The notes: generated by a model not told the origin, from the letters alone. Numbered from the stretch's first letter, positions 26,631 through 35,840 are shown. The stretch: DNA of 64,000 nucleotides from Nitrospirota bacterium (GCA_004296885.1 SCVN01000008.1:1-64000), one strand, 5' to 3'. Numbers and translations: made by a program.

Positions 26631-27929
26631 ATGCGCACGAAGGTCCGCTTCATGGGCACACCCTACCTGAAAATCGCCCTCGCGATCACCCTCGTCCTTC
26701 CCAGCACATCGGCCCTGGCCCAATCAGTCCCGGCCCAGCCGACCAAGGTCATCGTCGCGGAAGCCAGCTATGTCATGGGCGATGCCGATACCTTGACCGG
26801 GGCCGAAGAGGCCGTGCTGATGCGGGCCAAACGCAAGGCCGTGGAAGAGGCCGGTGTCTATGTCGAAGCCGCCTCAACGGACGTCGAAACCCATGCCGAC
26901 GGCACCACCTCACATCTCAACCAGCTCAGCGTGCGCACGATTTCATCCGCCGTGACGGAAACCGAATTCCTCGACAAACGGCAAACCTTGGAGAACGGCC
27001 GGCTGACGTTCTACGTGAAGATCCGCTGCACCGTACACGTGGACATGCTGGCGGACGCGGTCAAGCGGATGAAATCCGACGAACTGTTGGCCCAGCATCA
27101 TCAGCAGCTCCAAACGGAAAACAGCCAGCTCAAAAACCAGCTCGAGAATTTAAAAAAACAGCTGCACACCACCGACCTGCAAGCCAACAGCATCAGGGTC
27201 ATACCCAAAAATCGGCGGGAGGCAGTCAGACTCGGGCGGGCGGCCTTTCAAACCCGCAGCCTCCCCGAAAAAATTGATCTGGCCACGCAAGCCATGGCCG
27301 CCGACGACCGCTATGTGGACGCCTACATTATTCGCGGACAGACCTATTTGCGGATCGCCGCCGTGACCTTTTCGAAAGCCGGTCCCAAAGCCGATTTGAA
27401 CGGCTATATCGAACAGGCCCTTCAGGACTTCGACCGAGCGGCGGCACTCGATCCCACGAGTACTTGGGCGATCCTGGGACGAGGGGATGTGTTCACCTGG
27501 CAGCGCAAGCCGGATGAGGCAGCCAAGGAATACTCCCAGGTCTTGCAGATGGACCCCTTCTTCGATGTCGCCCGGCAGCGACTGATTGCCTTGCTCACCA
27601 CCAACGCCAGGAGGCAGGTCGCAGCCAAGCAGTGGCGGCAAGCCCTGATCACGTTGGAGCAAGTCCTCCAACCGGACCTGCCGCCGAGTTGGCTGGCCCA
27701 ACAGAAAGAATCTCTGCTGCTGCGCAGCCAGATCTATGCGGAGTTGGGGGAACTGGATCGGGCGGTGGAGGACCTCGGCAAAGTCATCCGGGTGGACCCG
27801 ACCAACCCGGCCCTGTTTACTCAACGGGCCCAGCTTTACCGACGCCTCCTCCAAGGGCGGCTAGCCAAGGATGACCTGGAGCGGGCCTGCGCTCTGGGCT
27901 CGGAAGAAGGCTGTTCCGGCCTCCAATAG
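26631..27929 (+). CDS. Exported TPR-repeat protein
   Basis: 432 residues. A signal peptide (IALAITLVLPSTSALAQ) precedes a ~120-residue domain that resembles the N-terminal part of FlgT/LPP20-like proteins (ADTLTGAEEAVLMRAKRKAVEEAGVY). A short coiled coil (LQTENSQLKNQLENLKKQL) and tetratricopeptide repeats to the C-terminus follow (AYIIRGQTYLRIA, WAILGRGDVFTW, ALFTQRAQLYRRLL). It is likely a periplasmic scaffold. The start at 26631 has no clear ribosome site; 26652 is an alternative. Confidence 0.8.
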   Translation: MRTKVRFMGTPYLKIALAITLVLPSTSALAQSVPAQPTKVIVAEASYVMGDADTLTGAEEAVLMRAKRKAVEEAGVYVEAASTDVETHADGTTSHLNQLSVRTISSAVTETEFLDKRQTLENGRLTFYVKIRCTVHVDMLADAVKRMKSDELLAQHHQQLQTENSQLKNQLENLKKQLHTTDLQANSIRVIPKNRREAVRLGRAAFQTRSLPEKIDLATQAMAADDRYVDAYIIRGQTYLRIAAVTFSKAGPKADLNGYIEQALQDFDRAAALDPTSTWAILGRGDVFTWQRKPDEAAKEYSQVLQMDPFFDVARQRLIALLTTNARRQVAAKQWRQALITLEQVLQPDLPPSWLAQQKESLLLRSQIYAELGELDRAVEDLGKVIRVDPTNPALFTQRAQLYRRLLQGRLAKDDLERACALGSEEGCSGLQ

Positions 27930-28289
27930 CCTGCCCGGAGCGCCCTGCCGTTCGTTGACAACCGCGCAAAAGAACAGCTATACTCGGACGTTCAAAACCG
28001 GCGTCAAATCTGACATTTGATCGCTGGCGCGGCTTAGTTCAAAAGACCCATAAGGACTAGATATCATGGACCTTAATCTCTAGAGGGTGGGCCTTCTGCG
28101 AGCTTGCGGAAAACAGACGAAAAAGCATATATGAGATATCATTGACTCTCGGACCGCGCAAGATTGACGTTTCCGGGAGGGGGGATATGAGGCCGGAAAG
28201 ATTAGCAGAGGCCTCCTCTCGTTTTATGAATTGGTCCTTTGCTGACGCCGATCCGTCGAAGACGGAGCCGCGATAGGAGCTGAAGTCGC
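27930..28289. other. Upstream region of the oxidoreductase operon
   Basis: No gene seen in 360 bp, more AT-rich than its surroundings. A candidate promoter lies at 28104-28133, and the short sequence AGATATCAT recurs nearby. Confidence 0.5.
28104..28133 (+). promoter_or_regulatory. Possible promoter of the oxidoreductase operon
   Basis: TTGCGG, an 18-nt spacer, TATATG. A weak -10 match. Confidence 0.28.
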
Positions 28290-28925
28290 ATGAACCAATA
28301 CCGCGTAATGCCAGGCCCCGAACATTTTCTGCCGCCGGCGGCGGCGTCCATGGGCATCAGGCTGCCGAATCCTGGCGAGGCCCATATCCACGGCGTCATC
28401 GTACCTGAGGAGAAGGCCTACGAAGAAGCGGCCCGCCAGTTTTTAATGGCTAAAGTCCCCACCATTTTCCCGGGCCCCTTGGTCCTGTGGGCCTGGAACG
28501 AAAAAGCCGCCAAAAAGGCCACGGCAATCCGGCATCTGTACGAAACGCTCAAGGAGTGCGTCACCCCACAACAGCACGCCATGCTCATCCCGATGCCCGA
28601 CTACCGGCCCAAGTACCCCAAGATCAATCCTGAAGTCGAAATCAACCCAAACCATCCGAATTTGACTATCTGGCACAACAAGATCGACTGCTGCATGTTT
28701 GTGGGCGTGCATTGCCACCAGGCCAACCTGTCGCTGAAAATCATCCGCGGCGGCACGTCTTGCTATACCGTCGCCATGTGCGCTCAGGCGGGGCACGAGG
28801 ATGCCATGCTTTCGTTCCGCGATGCCTCCGTGGAAAAAATCATGAAACTGGCCGAGTGGGTGCGCAAGCTCAAAGGGACCGTCAAGGTTTCGCAAACGGT
28901 ATCCAAGAGCGGGTCTTCAAACTGA
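28290..28925 (+). CDS. 2-oxoacid:ferredoxin oxidoreductase, epsilon-type subunit
   Basis: 211 residues. Resembles the extra small subunit (often labelled 'CO dehydrogenase beta subunit family') of five-subunit pyruvate and 2-oxoglutarate:ferredoxin oxidoreductases of Hydrogenobacter and Nitrospira. It has His- and Cys-rich stretches (DCCMFVGVHCHQ and a later CAQAGHED) that could bind metal; its role is unproven. AGGAG precedes the ATG. It is the first of five genes E-A-B-G-D. Confidence 0.75.
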   Translation: MNQYRVMPGPEHFLPPAAASMGIRLPNPGEAHIHGVIVPEEKAYEEAARQFLMAKVPTIFPGPLVLWAWNEKAAKKATAIRHLYETLKECVTPQQHAMLIPMPDYRPKYPKINPEVEINPNHPNLTIWHNKIDCCMFVGVHCHQANLSLKIIRGGTSCYTVAMCAQAGHEDAMLSFRDASVEKIMKLAEWVRKLKGTVKVSQTVSKSGSSN

Positions 28926-28996
28926 CGCAGAGCAGTTCCTGAGCCATTACCGCCGCGCAGCAAGCTGCGGGGCCTACGGATAAGGAGGCCGGGTCC

Positions 28997-30205
28997 ATGG
29001 ACAATCATTCGCCGATCGGAACGATAAATAAAAAGGGGCAGGTCATCACGGATGCCCGGAAGATGATGTTCGAGGCGCCCCGCACCCCGTCCTTTTTCAC
29101 GGGCAGTGAAGTGATCAAGGAAGCCGTCCGGCGCGCCAACGTGGACGTGATGGTCGCCTATCCGATTACGCCCCAGAGCGAGGCCGCCGCCCTGTGCGGC
29201 GAACTGTTCGCGGAAGGGTACGTAAAGGAATACTTCCGGGGCGAGAGCGAGTTTGCCGTGATGTCACAGTGCGCCGGTGCAGCCTTCGGCGGCGCGCGGG
29301 TGTTTACGACCACCGCAGGGCCCGGCACGATGCGGGCGATGGAGAACTTCCCCATGTGGGCCGGAGCCAGGCTCCCGATCCAAATGATCGTGACCTGTCG
29401 CGGCATCAACTCCCCGCTCTCCATCCAGCCCGACACGTTGGAGATCGCCTATCTTCTCAACACCGGCATGCTGGTCTGGCACGCCGAAACCGCCCAGGAC
29501 TTCTACGACTGGATTCTCAAGGGCTACATGGTTTCGGAGGAGCCGGATGTGCACCTGCCGCTGGCCCTCTGCTGCGACGGGTTCTTCGTGACGCACACCA
29601 AGGACGTGGTCAATCTCACGCCGGTGGACATGTGCCTGCCGCCCTATGACCCCTACCGCTCGCCGGTGCCCTGCATGGATATGGAGTGCCCCCCGGTCCG
29701 AATGATGCGGGATCCCTTCGTGATGAAGAGCAACTACATCAGCTACGCCACCCACGCCTCCTGGCAGCAGGAAGTCTGGGCGGCGGTGGAACGGTCGCGC
29801 AAGCACACGATCGCGTGGATCGATGGGTTGATCGAGACCGAGAACACCGACGCCGACATCATCATCGTCTCCTCCGGCACCGCCGTGTCGCAAGGACGGG
29901 AGGCCATCCGGCTATTGGCCGACGAGGGCATCCGCGTGGGCTTGGTCAAGATCAAGTCTCTGCGGCCCTGGCCCTGGCAGGAAATCCGCGAGGCCACCAA
30001 GAACGCCAAGCATATCATCGTGCCGGAGTTCAACGTGGTGGGCTGGATGGCCCGTGAGATCAAGGCAAGCATCCCGGACAGTGACCGCGTGGTCTCCGGC
30101 CCTCGCGTGGGCGGCGGCATGACGATGCCCCCGGAGATCATCGTGTCGGAGATCAAGAACGCGCTCGGCATCCGCAACGCGGCCCTTGCCGGTCGTGGAA
30201 GCTGA
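28997..30205 (+). CDS. porA: Pyruvate-type 2-oxoacid:ferredoxin oxidoreductase, alpha subunit
   Basis: 402 residues. The alpha chain holds the substrate-side thiamine-diphosphate pocket (VAYPITPQSEAAALCGEL, then FTTTAGPGTMRAMENFPMW) and the transketolase C-terminal domain (DIIIVSSGTAVSQGREAIR, RPWPWQEI). With the next three genes it reversibly carboxylates acetyl-CoA to pyruvate (or succinyl-CoA to 2-oxoglutarate) with reduced ferredoxin, a key reductive TCA reaction. AAGGAGG precedes the ATG. Confidence 0.87.
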   Translation: MDNHSPIGTINKKGQVITDARKMMFEAPRTPSFFTGSEVIKEAVRRANVDVMVAYPITPQSEAAALCGELFAEGYVKEYFRGESEFAVMSQCAGAAFGGARVFTTTAGPGTMRAMENFPMWAGARLPIQMIVTCRGINSPLSIQPDTLEIAYLLNTGMLVWHAETAQDFYDWILKGYMVSEEPDVHLPLALCCDGFFVTHTKDVVNLTPVDMCLPPYDPYRSPVPCMDMECPPVRMMRDPFVMKSNYISYATHASWQQEVWAAVERSRKHTIAWIDGLIETENTDADIIIVSSGTAVSQGREAIRLLADEGIRVGLVKIKSLRPWPWQEIREATKNAKHIIVPEFNVVGWMAREIKASIPDSDRVVSGPRVGGGMTMPPEIIVSEIKNALGIRNAALAGRGS

Positions 30206-30272
30206 GCCGTAGCAGCTGACCGGTTCGCGCACAGTCACCGACGATCGACAGCAGCCCTGAGAGGAGGCTTCC

Positions 30273-31178
30273 ATGAGCAAAGAGCGGATAAAAATCGCGC
30301 CGGAGTTCTACGAGATCATGCCGCCCGAATACCAAGACTTGGTCAATCGGGCCACCTATGGGAATGAATCCCGAGGATGGAAAGACATCGGGACATCCAA
30401 GGAGCTGATCGAGGAGCATTCGCTCTGCGCCGGCTGCCCTGAATCCATGGCATTCCGGTACATCCTGGCCTCCCTGCCCAACCCGGAAGACACCGTCATG
30501 GTGGGGTCCACCGGTTGCACCAGCCTGGTATTCCCCCACGTGGCCGTGCACAACATCCACTCGCTCTTCGGCAACCAGAACGCCATCGCCTCCGGCCTCA
30601 AGCGGGCGTTGACGGTGCGGTTCCCGGGCCGGATCAAGGACGTGGTGGTGCTGGCCGGCGACGGGGCCACGGTGGACATCGGTTTGGACATGACCCTGCA
30701 AGCCTGGTTTCGTCAGGAGAAGTTCACCACGATCTGCTTCGACAACGAGCTGTATGCCAACACCGGCGGCCAGGAGAGCGGGCTGATGCAGAAGGGCTTC
30801 GTGGCCAAGATGGCGCCGGTCGGCAAGCAGTTCGAAAAGGTACGGCTGCCCGAGATCGCCCGCGAGTCCGGCTGCCACTACGTGATCCAATGCACGGTCA
30901 GCAAGCCATCGGTGGTGGAAAAAGTCATCAGGAACGCAGTCCACGTCGCCCGGGAGATCGGACCGACATACATCCAGCTCTACACTCCTTGCATCCTGGA
31001 AATCGGCAAGAACAGCATGGAAGGCCTCCAGGAGATGCGGGATTCGGAAAAGCCGACCGAACGCTTCGCCTACAAAGAGTACGTCAGCGAACCGGCCAAG
31101 CAGTTGCTCGCGGAAATCGCCGCCAAGGAAAAGGAAAAGAAGGCTGCCGCCAAGGAACAACTGGCGGCTCAGGCCTAA
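30273..31178 (+). CDS. porB: Pyruvate-type 2-oxoacid:ferredoxin oxidoreductase, beta subunit
   Basis: 301 residues. Binds thiamine diphosphate and a 4Fe-4S cluster: CAGCPES near the N-terminus, GSTGC, the GDG...N magnesium motif (LAGDGATVDIG to FDNELYANTGG), and a later Cys. ANTGGQ is closer to pyruvate-type beta chains (NTG) than to 2-oxoglutarate-type (MTGGQ), which favours pyruvate as the substrate. A Lys/Ala-rich tail (KEKEKKAAAKEQ) ends the protein. Confidence 0.87.
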   Translation: MSKERIKIAPEFYEIMPPEYQDLVNRATYGNESRGWKDIGTSKELIEEHSLCAGCPESMAFRYILASLPNPEDTVMVGSTGCTSLVFPHVAVHNIHSLFGNQNAIASGLKRALTVRFPGRIKDVVVLAGDGATVDIGLDMTLQAWFRQEKFTTICFDNELYANTGGQESGLMQKGFVAKMAPVGKQFEKVRLPEIARESGCHYVIQCTVSKPSVVEKVIRNAVHVAREIGPTYIQLYTPCILEIGKNSMEGLQEMRDSEKPTERFAYKEYVSEPAKQLLAEIAAKEKEKKAAAKEQLAAQA

Positions 31179-31205
31179 CGGTATCCGGCGCAGGAGAGAG
31201 CACAC

Positions 31206-31910
31206 ATGATCAAGAAGCGACTCAACATTCGGATGTCCGGCCTGGGCGGGCAAGGTGCAGTAACCGCGGCGCACGTGATGGCCATGGCCGCGTCGAAGGA
31301 CGGCAGGTTTGCCATTTCGAATCCGTTCTTTGGCGCCGAAAAGCGAATGGCGCCGGCGGAAAGCTACTGCCGGATCGGTATCGAGCGCATCTACGACCGG
31401 GGCGAACTGGTGTTCCCGGACGTGATCCAAGTGTTTCACCCCCAGGTGGTCACGATGGGCAAGAGCTATACGATGCCCTTCTATTCCGGCATCAAGGAAG
31501 GCGGCTTGGTGATCATCAACTCGGACGCCCCCCTGCTCACCGAGGAGGATATCCAGCGGCTCAAGGACCTCAAAGTGGCCGTGTTCTACATCAACGGGAC
31601 GCAGATTGCCCTGGACGTCGCGGGCACTGAACTGTCCACGAACATGACCATGATCGGGTCGGTGGCCGGAATCACCAAATGCGTCTCTATGAACGCGCTT
31701 GATTTGGCCCTCCAGGAGCGGTTCGGAAAGAAGTTCGTGGCCTCCGGCGGCACGGCCACCCTGGACGAAGCGATCAAGAAAAAATTCGCCAAGAAGGAAA
31801 TGTTGCTGGCCAAAAACCTCGCCACGGTCAAACGGGCCTACGAAATGGGCGTCGAATGGGCCGAGAAGAACAAGTTTGAACTGCAAGTGGCGGCCATGGC
31901 CGCAGCGTAA
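31206..31910 (+). CDS. porG: 2-oxoacid:ferredoxin oxidoreductase, gamma subunit
   Basis: 234 residues. The gamma domain motif SGLGGQGAVTAAHVMAMAA lies at the N-terminus, and PAESYCRIG and VINSDAPLL are typical of the catalytic-domain family that closes the CoA site. GCAGGAGAG precedes the ATG. It lies between beta and delta genes. Confidence 0.88.
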   Translation: MIKKRLNIRMSGLGGQGAVTAAHVMAMAASKDGRFAISNPFFGAEKRMAPAESYCRIGIERIYDRGELVFPDVIQVFHPQVVTMGKSYTMPFYSGIKEGGLVIINSDAPLLTEEDIQRLKDLKVAVFYINGTQIALDVAGTELSTNMTMIGSVAGITKCVSMNALDLALQERFGKKFVASGGTATLDEAIKKKFAKKEMLLAKNLATVKRAYEMGVEWAEKNKFELQVAAMAAA

Positions 31911-31930
31911 CGAACGGGGATACCAGACGC

Positions 31931-32209
31931 ATGTATAATATCGCGCAGGTGATTGACGAGAAGTGTGTGGCCAAGAAGGGCTGCCGTCTTTGCATCATGT
32001 ACTGTCCGGAGGCCAACTGTCTGGACCTGAACGTGACCAAGATGGTGGCGGAGGTGAATATCAGCCGCTGCAAGGGCTGCGAGCTCTGCGTGGTCGTCTG
32101 TAACGCGGCCAAGCACAACGCGATCGAGATGCAGGCGGTCAGCTCGAGCGGCGCGCTCATGTCCCACAAGGGTGAGTCCGCAGGCCTGGGGCAAGCCTAC
32201 CAAGGCTGA
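31931..32209 (+). CDS. porD: 2-oxoacid:ferredoxin oxidoreductase, delta (ferredoxin) subunit
   Basis: 92 residues with two 4Fe-4S motifs: C-x5-C-x2-C-x3-C (CVAKKGCRLCIMYC) and CKGCELCVVVC, each followed by a cysteine or proline region. Passes electrons between the thiamine site and ferredoxin. It is the last gene of the operon; a terminator lies 28 nt downstream. Confidence 0.9.
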   Translation: MYNIAQVIDEKCVAKKGCRLCIMYCPEANCLDLNVTKMVAEVNISRCKGCELCVVVCNAAKHNAIEMQAVSSSGALMSHKGESAGLGQAYQG

Positions 32210-32236
32210 CAACCCGCGCGGTACCAAGAGACCAAG

Positions 32237-32270
32237 AAACCCCATGGCGCCAACGCTGTGGGGTTTTTTA
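32237..32270 (+). terminator. Rho-independent terminator after porD
   Basis: AACCCCA / TGGGGTT stem with internal loop, followed by six T. Confidence 0.8.
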
Positions 32271-32297
32271 TTGAGGCCCAGGGAATGCGGAGGCTCT

Positions 32298-32567
32298 ATG
32301 ACGAACGAAGACAATGTGGCGAGCGAGTTGCTAGGGGAGATCACGACCCTGCTCAATCGGTTCCCCAAAGTCCTGGAGCACCGTGCCGCTGAAATCGAGG
32401 CAACTGGGAAGGACCCCGAACTGGCAAGCAAGCTCGCCAAGGGTGCTGACGCCATGCGTGACAGCGGAAATCTTTACATCACCTGGGCTCGCCACTTTGC
32501 CGGGCTCTCGGAGGGTACCTCCGACGCGGCCGATGACGAGGATGAATCGGGGACGTTTGACGTCTAG
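32298..32567 (+). CDS. Small acidic hypothetical protein
   Basis: 89 residues; GGAGG lies before the ATG at 32298. Helical N-terminal two thirds (ASELLGEITTLLNRFPKVLE) and a strongly acidic tail (DAADDEDESG). No family recognised. Confidence 0.6.
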   Translation: MTNEDNVASELLGEITTLLNRFPKVLEHRAAEIEATGKDPELASKLAKGADAMRDSGNLYITWARHFAGLSEGTSDAADDEDESGTFDV

Positions 32568-32702
32568 TGCCGATTGTTCCCTCTGGACCGGGGTGCACGC
32601 GCCCCAGCGATAAAACCTGGCGATTCAATCCGTCAACTATGCTAATATCGGGCCTTGCCGATAGCTTCAGGCTAAAGATTCTTCTGATGGCGTTGACTGC
32701 GT

Positions 32703-32778
32703 TCCCCGGTAGCTCAGTTGGTAGAGCGCCTGACTGTTAATCAGGTGGCCGCAGGTTCGAGTCCTGCCCGGGGAGCCA
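32703..32778 (+). tRNA. tRNA-Asn (GUU)
   Basis: 76-nt cloverleaf with encoded CCA. Acceptor TCCCCGG / CCGGGGA, D arm AGCTCAGTTGGTAGAGC, anticodon loop CTGTTAA, T arm GCAGGTTCGAGTCCTGC. Its 3' half overlaps the C-terminal codons of the serine recombinase on the other strand. Confidence 0.96.
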
Positions 32779-34365
32779 ATCCAGTCCGAAACTGGGCACC
32801 CTGCCAAAAGTGCCCGGTTTCGCTTCTCCCACCGCCTGGGCCAACGCTCCATAACTCCCTTTCAGATGAATTTCCCTCCCATGGCAGCGGATTTCCTCGA
32901 CCAGGAGCTTGAGATAGGCCTTTCCCAAGCCCGAGGCCTGATCCAGGAGCTTGGCCCGCAGAGTTGTGCAGAAGGTTTGGATATGCTTCTGGGCAAGGAT
33001 GGCCTGGGGGAGGTCCCGGTGTCGCCTGCGTCCCGCGATTTCGGTTAGCAGGGCCTGTCGTTGAACTTGCAGCTTGTGCGCCCGCTCGGTCAACGTGGCA
33101 TCCATCGGCAGGAGCCCTTGCTCGACCGCCTCGTAGAGCTTATCCAACCGGCCTTGAAGGCTCTTGAGTTCTTGCGTCAACTGCTTGATCTGTCCATCGT
33201 CACTGGTCCGGGCCTGACTCAGCCGTTTTCGTAAGGCCTCTAACATGGCCCGCACGCGCCCAGGGACAAAGACCCGATCCGCCAGCGCCTCCAGCACCAG
33301 CCGGTCGAGTTTGTCCATCGGGAGATTCCCACTCGCGCAGCTGTCGGCCCCGCGCGTAATCCGATTGGTGCACTTGTAATAACGGTATTTCCCACTCTTC
33401 CCGGTCGCCAATGTCATACGCGCCCCACACTGGCCGCAGCGCAGGAGGCCGGTTAGCAGGGTCGGAGAATTGACCACCCGTGGAGGAATCACCCCCGGCG
33501 AGCGTGACGCCAGGAGCTGCTGGGCCTGTGCAAAGACCTCGTCGCTCAGAATCGGCTCGACCTTGATAAGCGCCCATTCGGAGAGCGGCTTGAGCTGGCG
33601 AAGTGTCCCCGTTCGCTTGTAGCACTTGTTGAAATAGTATTCGCCGATATAAGCCCGGTTCCCCAAGATTTCGTGAATACGGCCCTTGGTCCACCGACGC
33701 CCCCGAACCGTCACCCCGGACTGATTGAGATAGGCCGCCAGACCGTGAATGCCGACGATCCGCCCCTGCGCCCCACGCAAATAGAGATCAAACACCTGTT
33801 TGACAACCGCTGCCTCTGCCAGGTGTACCTCCAGCCGTTTCTTCTTGCCGGAATTCCCCGGACTCTCCACCTCCACCGTGCGAAACCCAAACGGCGGCGT
33901 GGACCCGTTAAAGTAGCCTTGCCGGGCGTTCTCCTGCATGGCCCGTAGCGTATGCTTCCCCGTCTCCTTGCTGTTGTACTCATCGAAGATGCTGAAAATC
34001 CGGCGGGCCACTTGCCCAGCAGGATCGTCTCCGGTTTGCTGGGTGATGGAGATCAACCGGACCCCCGCCCGCCGTAATTGACGTTCATACAGCGCAAATT
34101 CCAACGCATCACGGAAGAACCGCGATTGGCTATGGACCACAATGGCCTCAAACGGCGACGGCACCGCACCGGCCTCTGCGATCATGCGTTGAAACTCCGG
34201 GCGACGGTCATCCGTGGCGGAGGCACCCCGCTCAATGTATTCCACCGCCACCCGATGGCCCTGATGGCGACACCAGTCCTGCATCTGGTGCAACTGATCC
34301 GGGATCGACAGGTCTTTTTCCGCCTGTCTCACGGTGGACACCCGAGCATAGAGCGCAACGATCAT
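32737..34365 (-). CDS. Large serine recombinase
   Basis: 542 residues. Resolvase domain 1-~150 with catalytic Ser10 (YARVSTVRQ) and Arg-rich SQSRFFRD; recombinase domain (YGFR-like FGFRTVEVE); zinc ribbon with CGQC (about 345) and a second Cys pair; then a long coiled coil (KQLTQELKSLQGRLDKLYE). This is the plan of integrases of mobile elements. The last 13 residues (TrpLeuProGly to Asp) and the stop are read antisense through the 3' half of tRNA-Asn, so the gene abuts its probable attachment site. Confidence 0.92.
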   Translation of the reverse strand: MIVALYARVSTVRQAEKDLSIPDQLHQMQDWCRHQGHRVAVEYIERGASATDDRRPEFQRMIAEAGAVPSPFEAIVVHSQSRFFRDALEFALYERQLRRAGVRLISITQQTGDDPAGQVARRIFSIFDEYNSKETGKHTLRAMQENARQGYFNGSTPPFGFRTVEVESPGNSGKKKRLEVHLAEAAVVKQVFDLYLRGAQGRIVGIHGLAAYLNQSGVTVRGRRWTKGRIHEILGNRAYIGEYYFNKCYKRTGTLRQLKPLSEWALIKVEPILSDEVFAQAQQLLASRSPGVIPPRVVNSPTLLTGLLRCGQCGARMTLATGKSGKYRYYKCTNRITRGADSCASGNLPMDKLDRLVLEALADRVFVPGRVRAMLEALRKRLSQARTSDDGQIKQLTQELKSLQGRLDKLYEAVEQGLLPMDATLTERAHKLQVQRQALLTEIAGRRRHRDLPQAILAQKHIQTFCTTLRAKLLDQASGLGKAYLKLLVEEIRCHGREIHLKGSYGALAQAVGEAKPGTFGRVPSFGLDWLPGQDSNLRPPD

Positions 34366-34369
34366 AGCC

Positions 34370-34525
34370 CTACTCCTCTCTCCCTTCCGTCTGGGTCAAG
34401 ACCTGCTTGATCAGGTCTGGGAGATGCTGTTCCAATAATGCCAGTTCGTCCACGGAAACTCGACCGTCTTCGATCTTCACACGGGTCTTCAAGGTCACTC
34501 GAATGGATGGTCTGGAGTCAGCCAA
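34370..34525 (-). CDS. Possible small protein upstream of the recombinase
   Basis: A 51-residue frame from a TTG at 34525 (or a shorter one from GTG at 34498) ending 4 nt before the recombinase ATG. Contains KTRVKIEDGRVSVDELALLE and ends EGREE. The amino-acid make-up and tight spacing suggest a real gene; no family recognised. Confidence 0.4.
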   Translation of the reverse strand: MADSRPSIRVTLKTRVKIEDGRVSVDELALLEQHLPDLIKQVLTQTEGREE

Positions 34526-34552
34526 ACATAGGGCACCACCTTTCCTGCGTGG

Positions 34553-34759
34553 TCAATTCCGGCCCGGTCCGTTCCGTTCCGTCTGCTCGCTTTCCCGCTC
34601 CAACCGCTCCAACTCCCCTTCCAATCCGCTTCGCCCAAACTCATCCAAAGCAATCTTTCGAAACGCCCGAAACTGAGGCTCCGGGAGGCATGACTCGGCC
34701 ACCAGCAACACCTTGTTCAGGCGTCCCTTCAGCAGGATCAAGATCTGATCCTTGGTCAC
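34553..34759 (-). CDS. Small helical protein of the mobile element
   Basis: 68 residues; the GTG at 34759 shares a base with the stop of the upstream replication gene (TAGTG), indicating coupling. Charged, helical C-terminus (LEGELERLERESEQTERN). No family recognised; possibly a plasmid-control protein, which is inference. Confidence 0.5.
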   Translation of the reverse strand: MTKDQILILLKGRLNKVLLVAESCLPEPQFRAFRKIALDEFGRSGLEGELERLERESEQTERNGPGRN

Positions 34760-35838
34760 TATTCGCCCAGCTCAATGGCCTTGATCCGGTGTCGCACGTC
34801 GGCCTCCCAGGTCATCCGCTCATGGACCTTATGGACCCGGGTGCCCAGGTGCGCGATCGCCTCCTCCACCGTGAGCATGGGTTGTCTGTTCTGGACGCAC
34901 TCCATCGCAGCTATGCGCTTGAGATAGCCATAGATACTAATCGTCATCCGCATCAGACGCTCTTCCAGCACGGCAAATTGCCCGTCCTGTATGCGATGCT
35001 CCAGAGTCGGGAGGGCTCGAATGCGCTGCTGCAAATCCTCCCACAGCGGATGCAACGGCCACCGGGAGCGGTTGCTATCTGACGTGGGGCAACGGAGCGT
35101 ATCGTGTTCTTCGGCTAGATACCGGAGCAAGGTGCCCTGATGGGTATAGAGGTCCGTCATGGTCGTGATCCCGGCACTGCGGAGCAGCGGCTTTCTGACC
35201 TGCCATTCAATGCGCCAGACGTGTTCCGACTGGCCCCACAGGTCATAGAACCAGACTTTGGCGCTCTTCTGGTTGACCTCCGCCACCTTGTCATAGACCC
35301 GCAGGACAATATCCCCTTTGCCCAGAGTGAAGGTCTGCATTGTTCCATTTTCGCGGTGTTGGCTATCTTTGGTCGAGAGGCTCACAAAGGCATCCGCCGT
35401 AAAATCGACGGTGGGCACGTGATAGTCGAAGCTGAAGTCTACCCGCGAGAGGCCTTCCGGGCGATGCGGGACCAACCCCAACGCCATCCCCCATCGCAAG
35501 AACTTCTCATGCAGCCCCGCCGCCGTGTCCCGCCACAGCCCCTGGCTGCGAAAGGTCACAAAGCACGACGGGGTATTGAACTCGCCCAGTTCGATCTTGA
35601 AATCTTCATTGGTTAGGACAAATGGATAGCCGGAAGGGCTCCCGTAGGGATGGAGCATGAACTCCATCCCGCCCAGCGTTACGGCCTTCGGCTCCCGGCT
35701 CTTCGAATGGCGCAGCATTTCCTTTTCCATCCCCAGGTGCGCAAAGGGAATCCCCTGCGCGGGTGGCGAGACAAGAAAATAGGCGCATTGGACGGTATCG
35801 ATACCATGGAGCAGCAGCTTGTACGGCTCGCGTTCCAT
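34759..35838 (-). CDS. Replication-initiator-like protein
   Basis: 359 residues from the ATG at 35838. The middle part (LSRVDFSFDYHVP, IVLRVYDKVAEVNQKS, VWRIEWQVRKPLL) resembles replication initiation factors of the Rep_trans/RstA type, in which R-x-Y-D-K is a catalytic-type tyrosine segment of rolling-circle initiators. The C-terminal region is helical. It lies between a MerR-like gene (2 nt gap) and small ORFs, so it probably drives excision-stage replication of the element. The family call is moderate. Confidence 0.6.
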   Translation of the reverse strand: MEREPYKLLLHGIDTVQCAYFLVSPPAQGIPFAHLGMEKEMLRHSKSREPKAVTLGGMEFMLHPYGSPSGYPFVLTNEDFKIELGEFNTPSCFVTFRSQGLWRDTAAGLHEKFLRWGMALGLVPHRPEGLSRVDFSFDYHVPTVDFTADAFVSLSTKDSQHRENGTMQTFTLGKGDIVLRVYDKVAEVNQKSAKVWFYDLWGQSEHVWRIEWQVRKPLLRSAGITTMTDLYTHQGTLLRYLAEEHDTLRCPTSDSNRSRWPLHPLWEDLQQRIRALPTLEHRIQDGQFAVLEERLMRMTISIYGYLKRIAAMECVQNRQPMLTVEEAIAHLGTRVHKVHERMTWEADVRHRIKAIELGE

Positions 35839-35840
35839 GC

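Noticed and set aside
30153-31886. Minus-strand ORF of 577 codons
   Set aside because: Antisense to the porB and porG genes, which have clear motifs.
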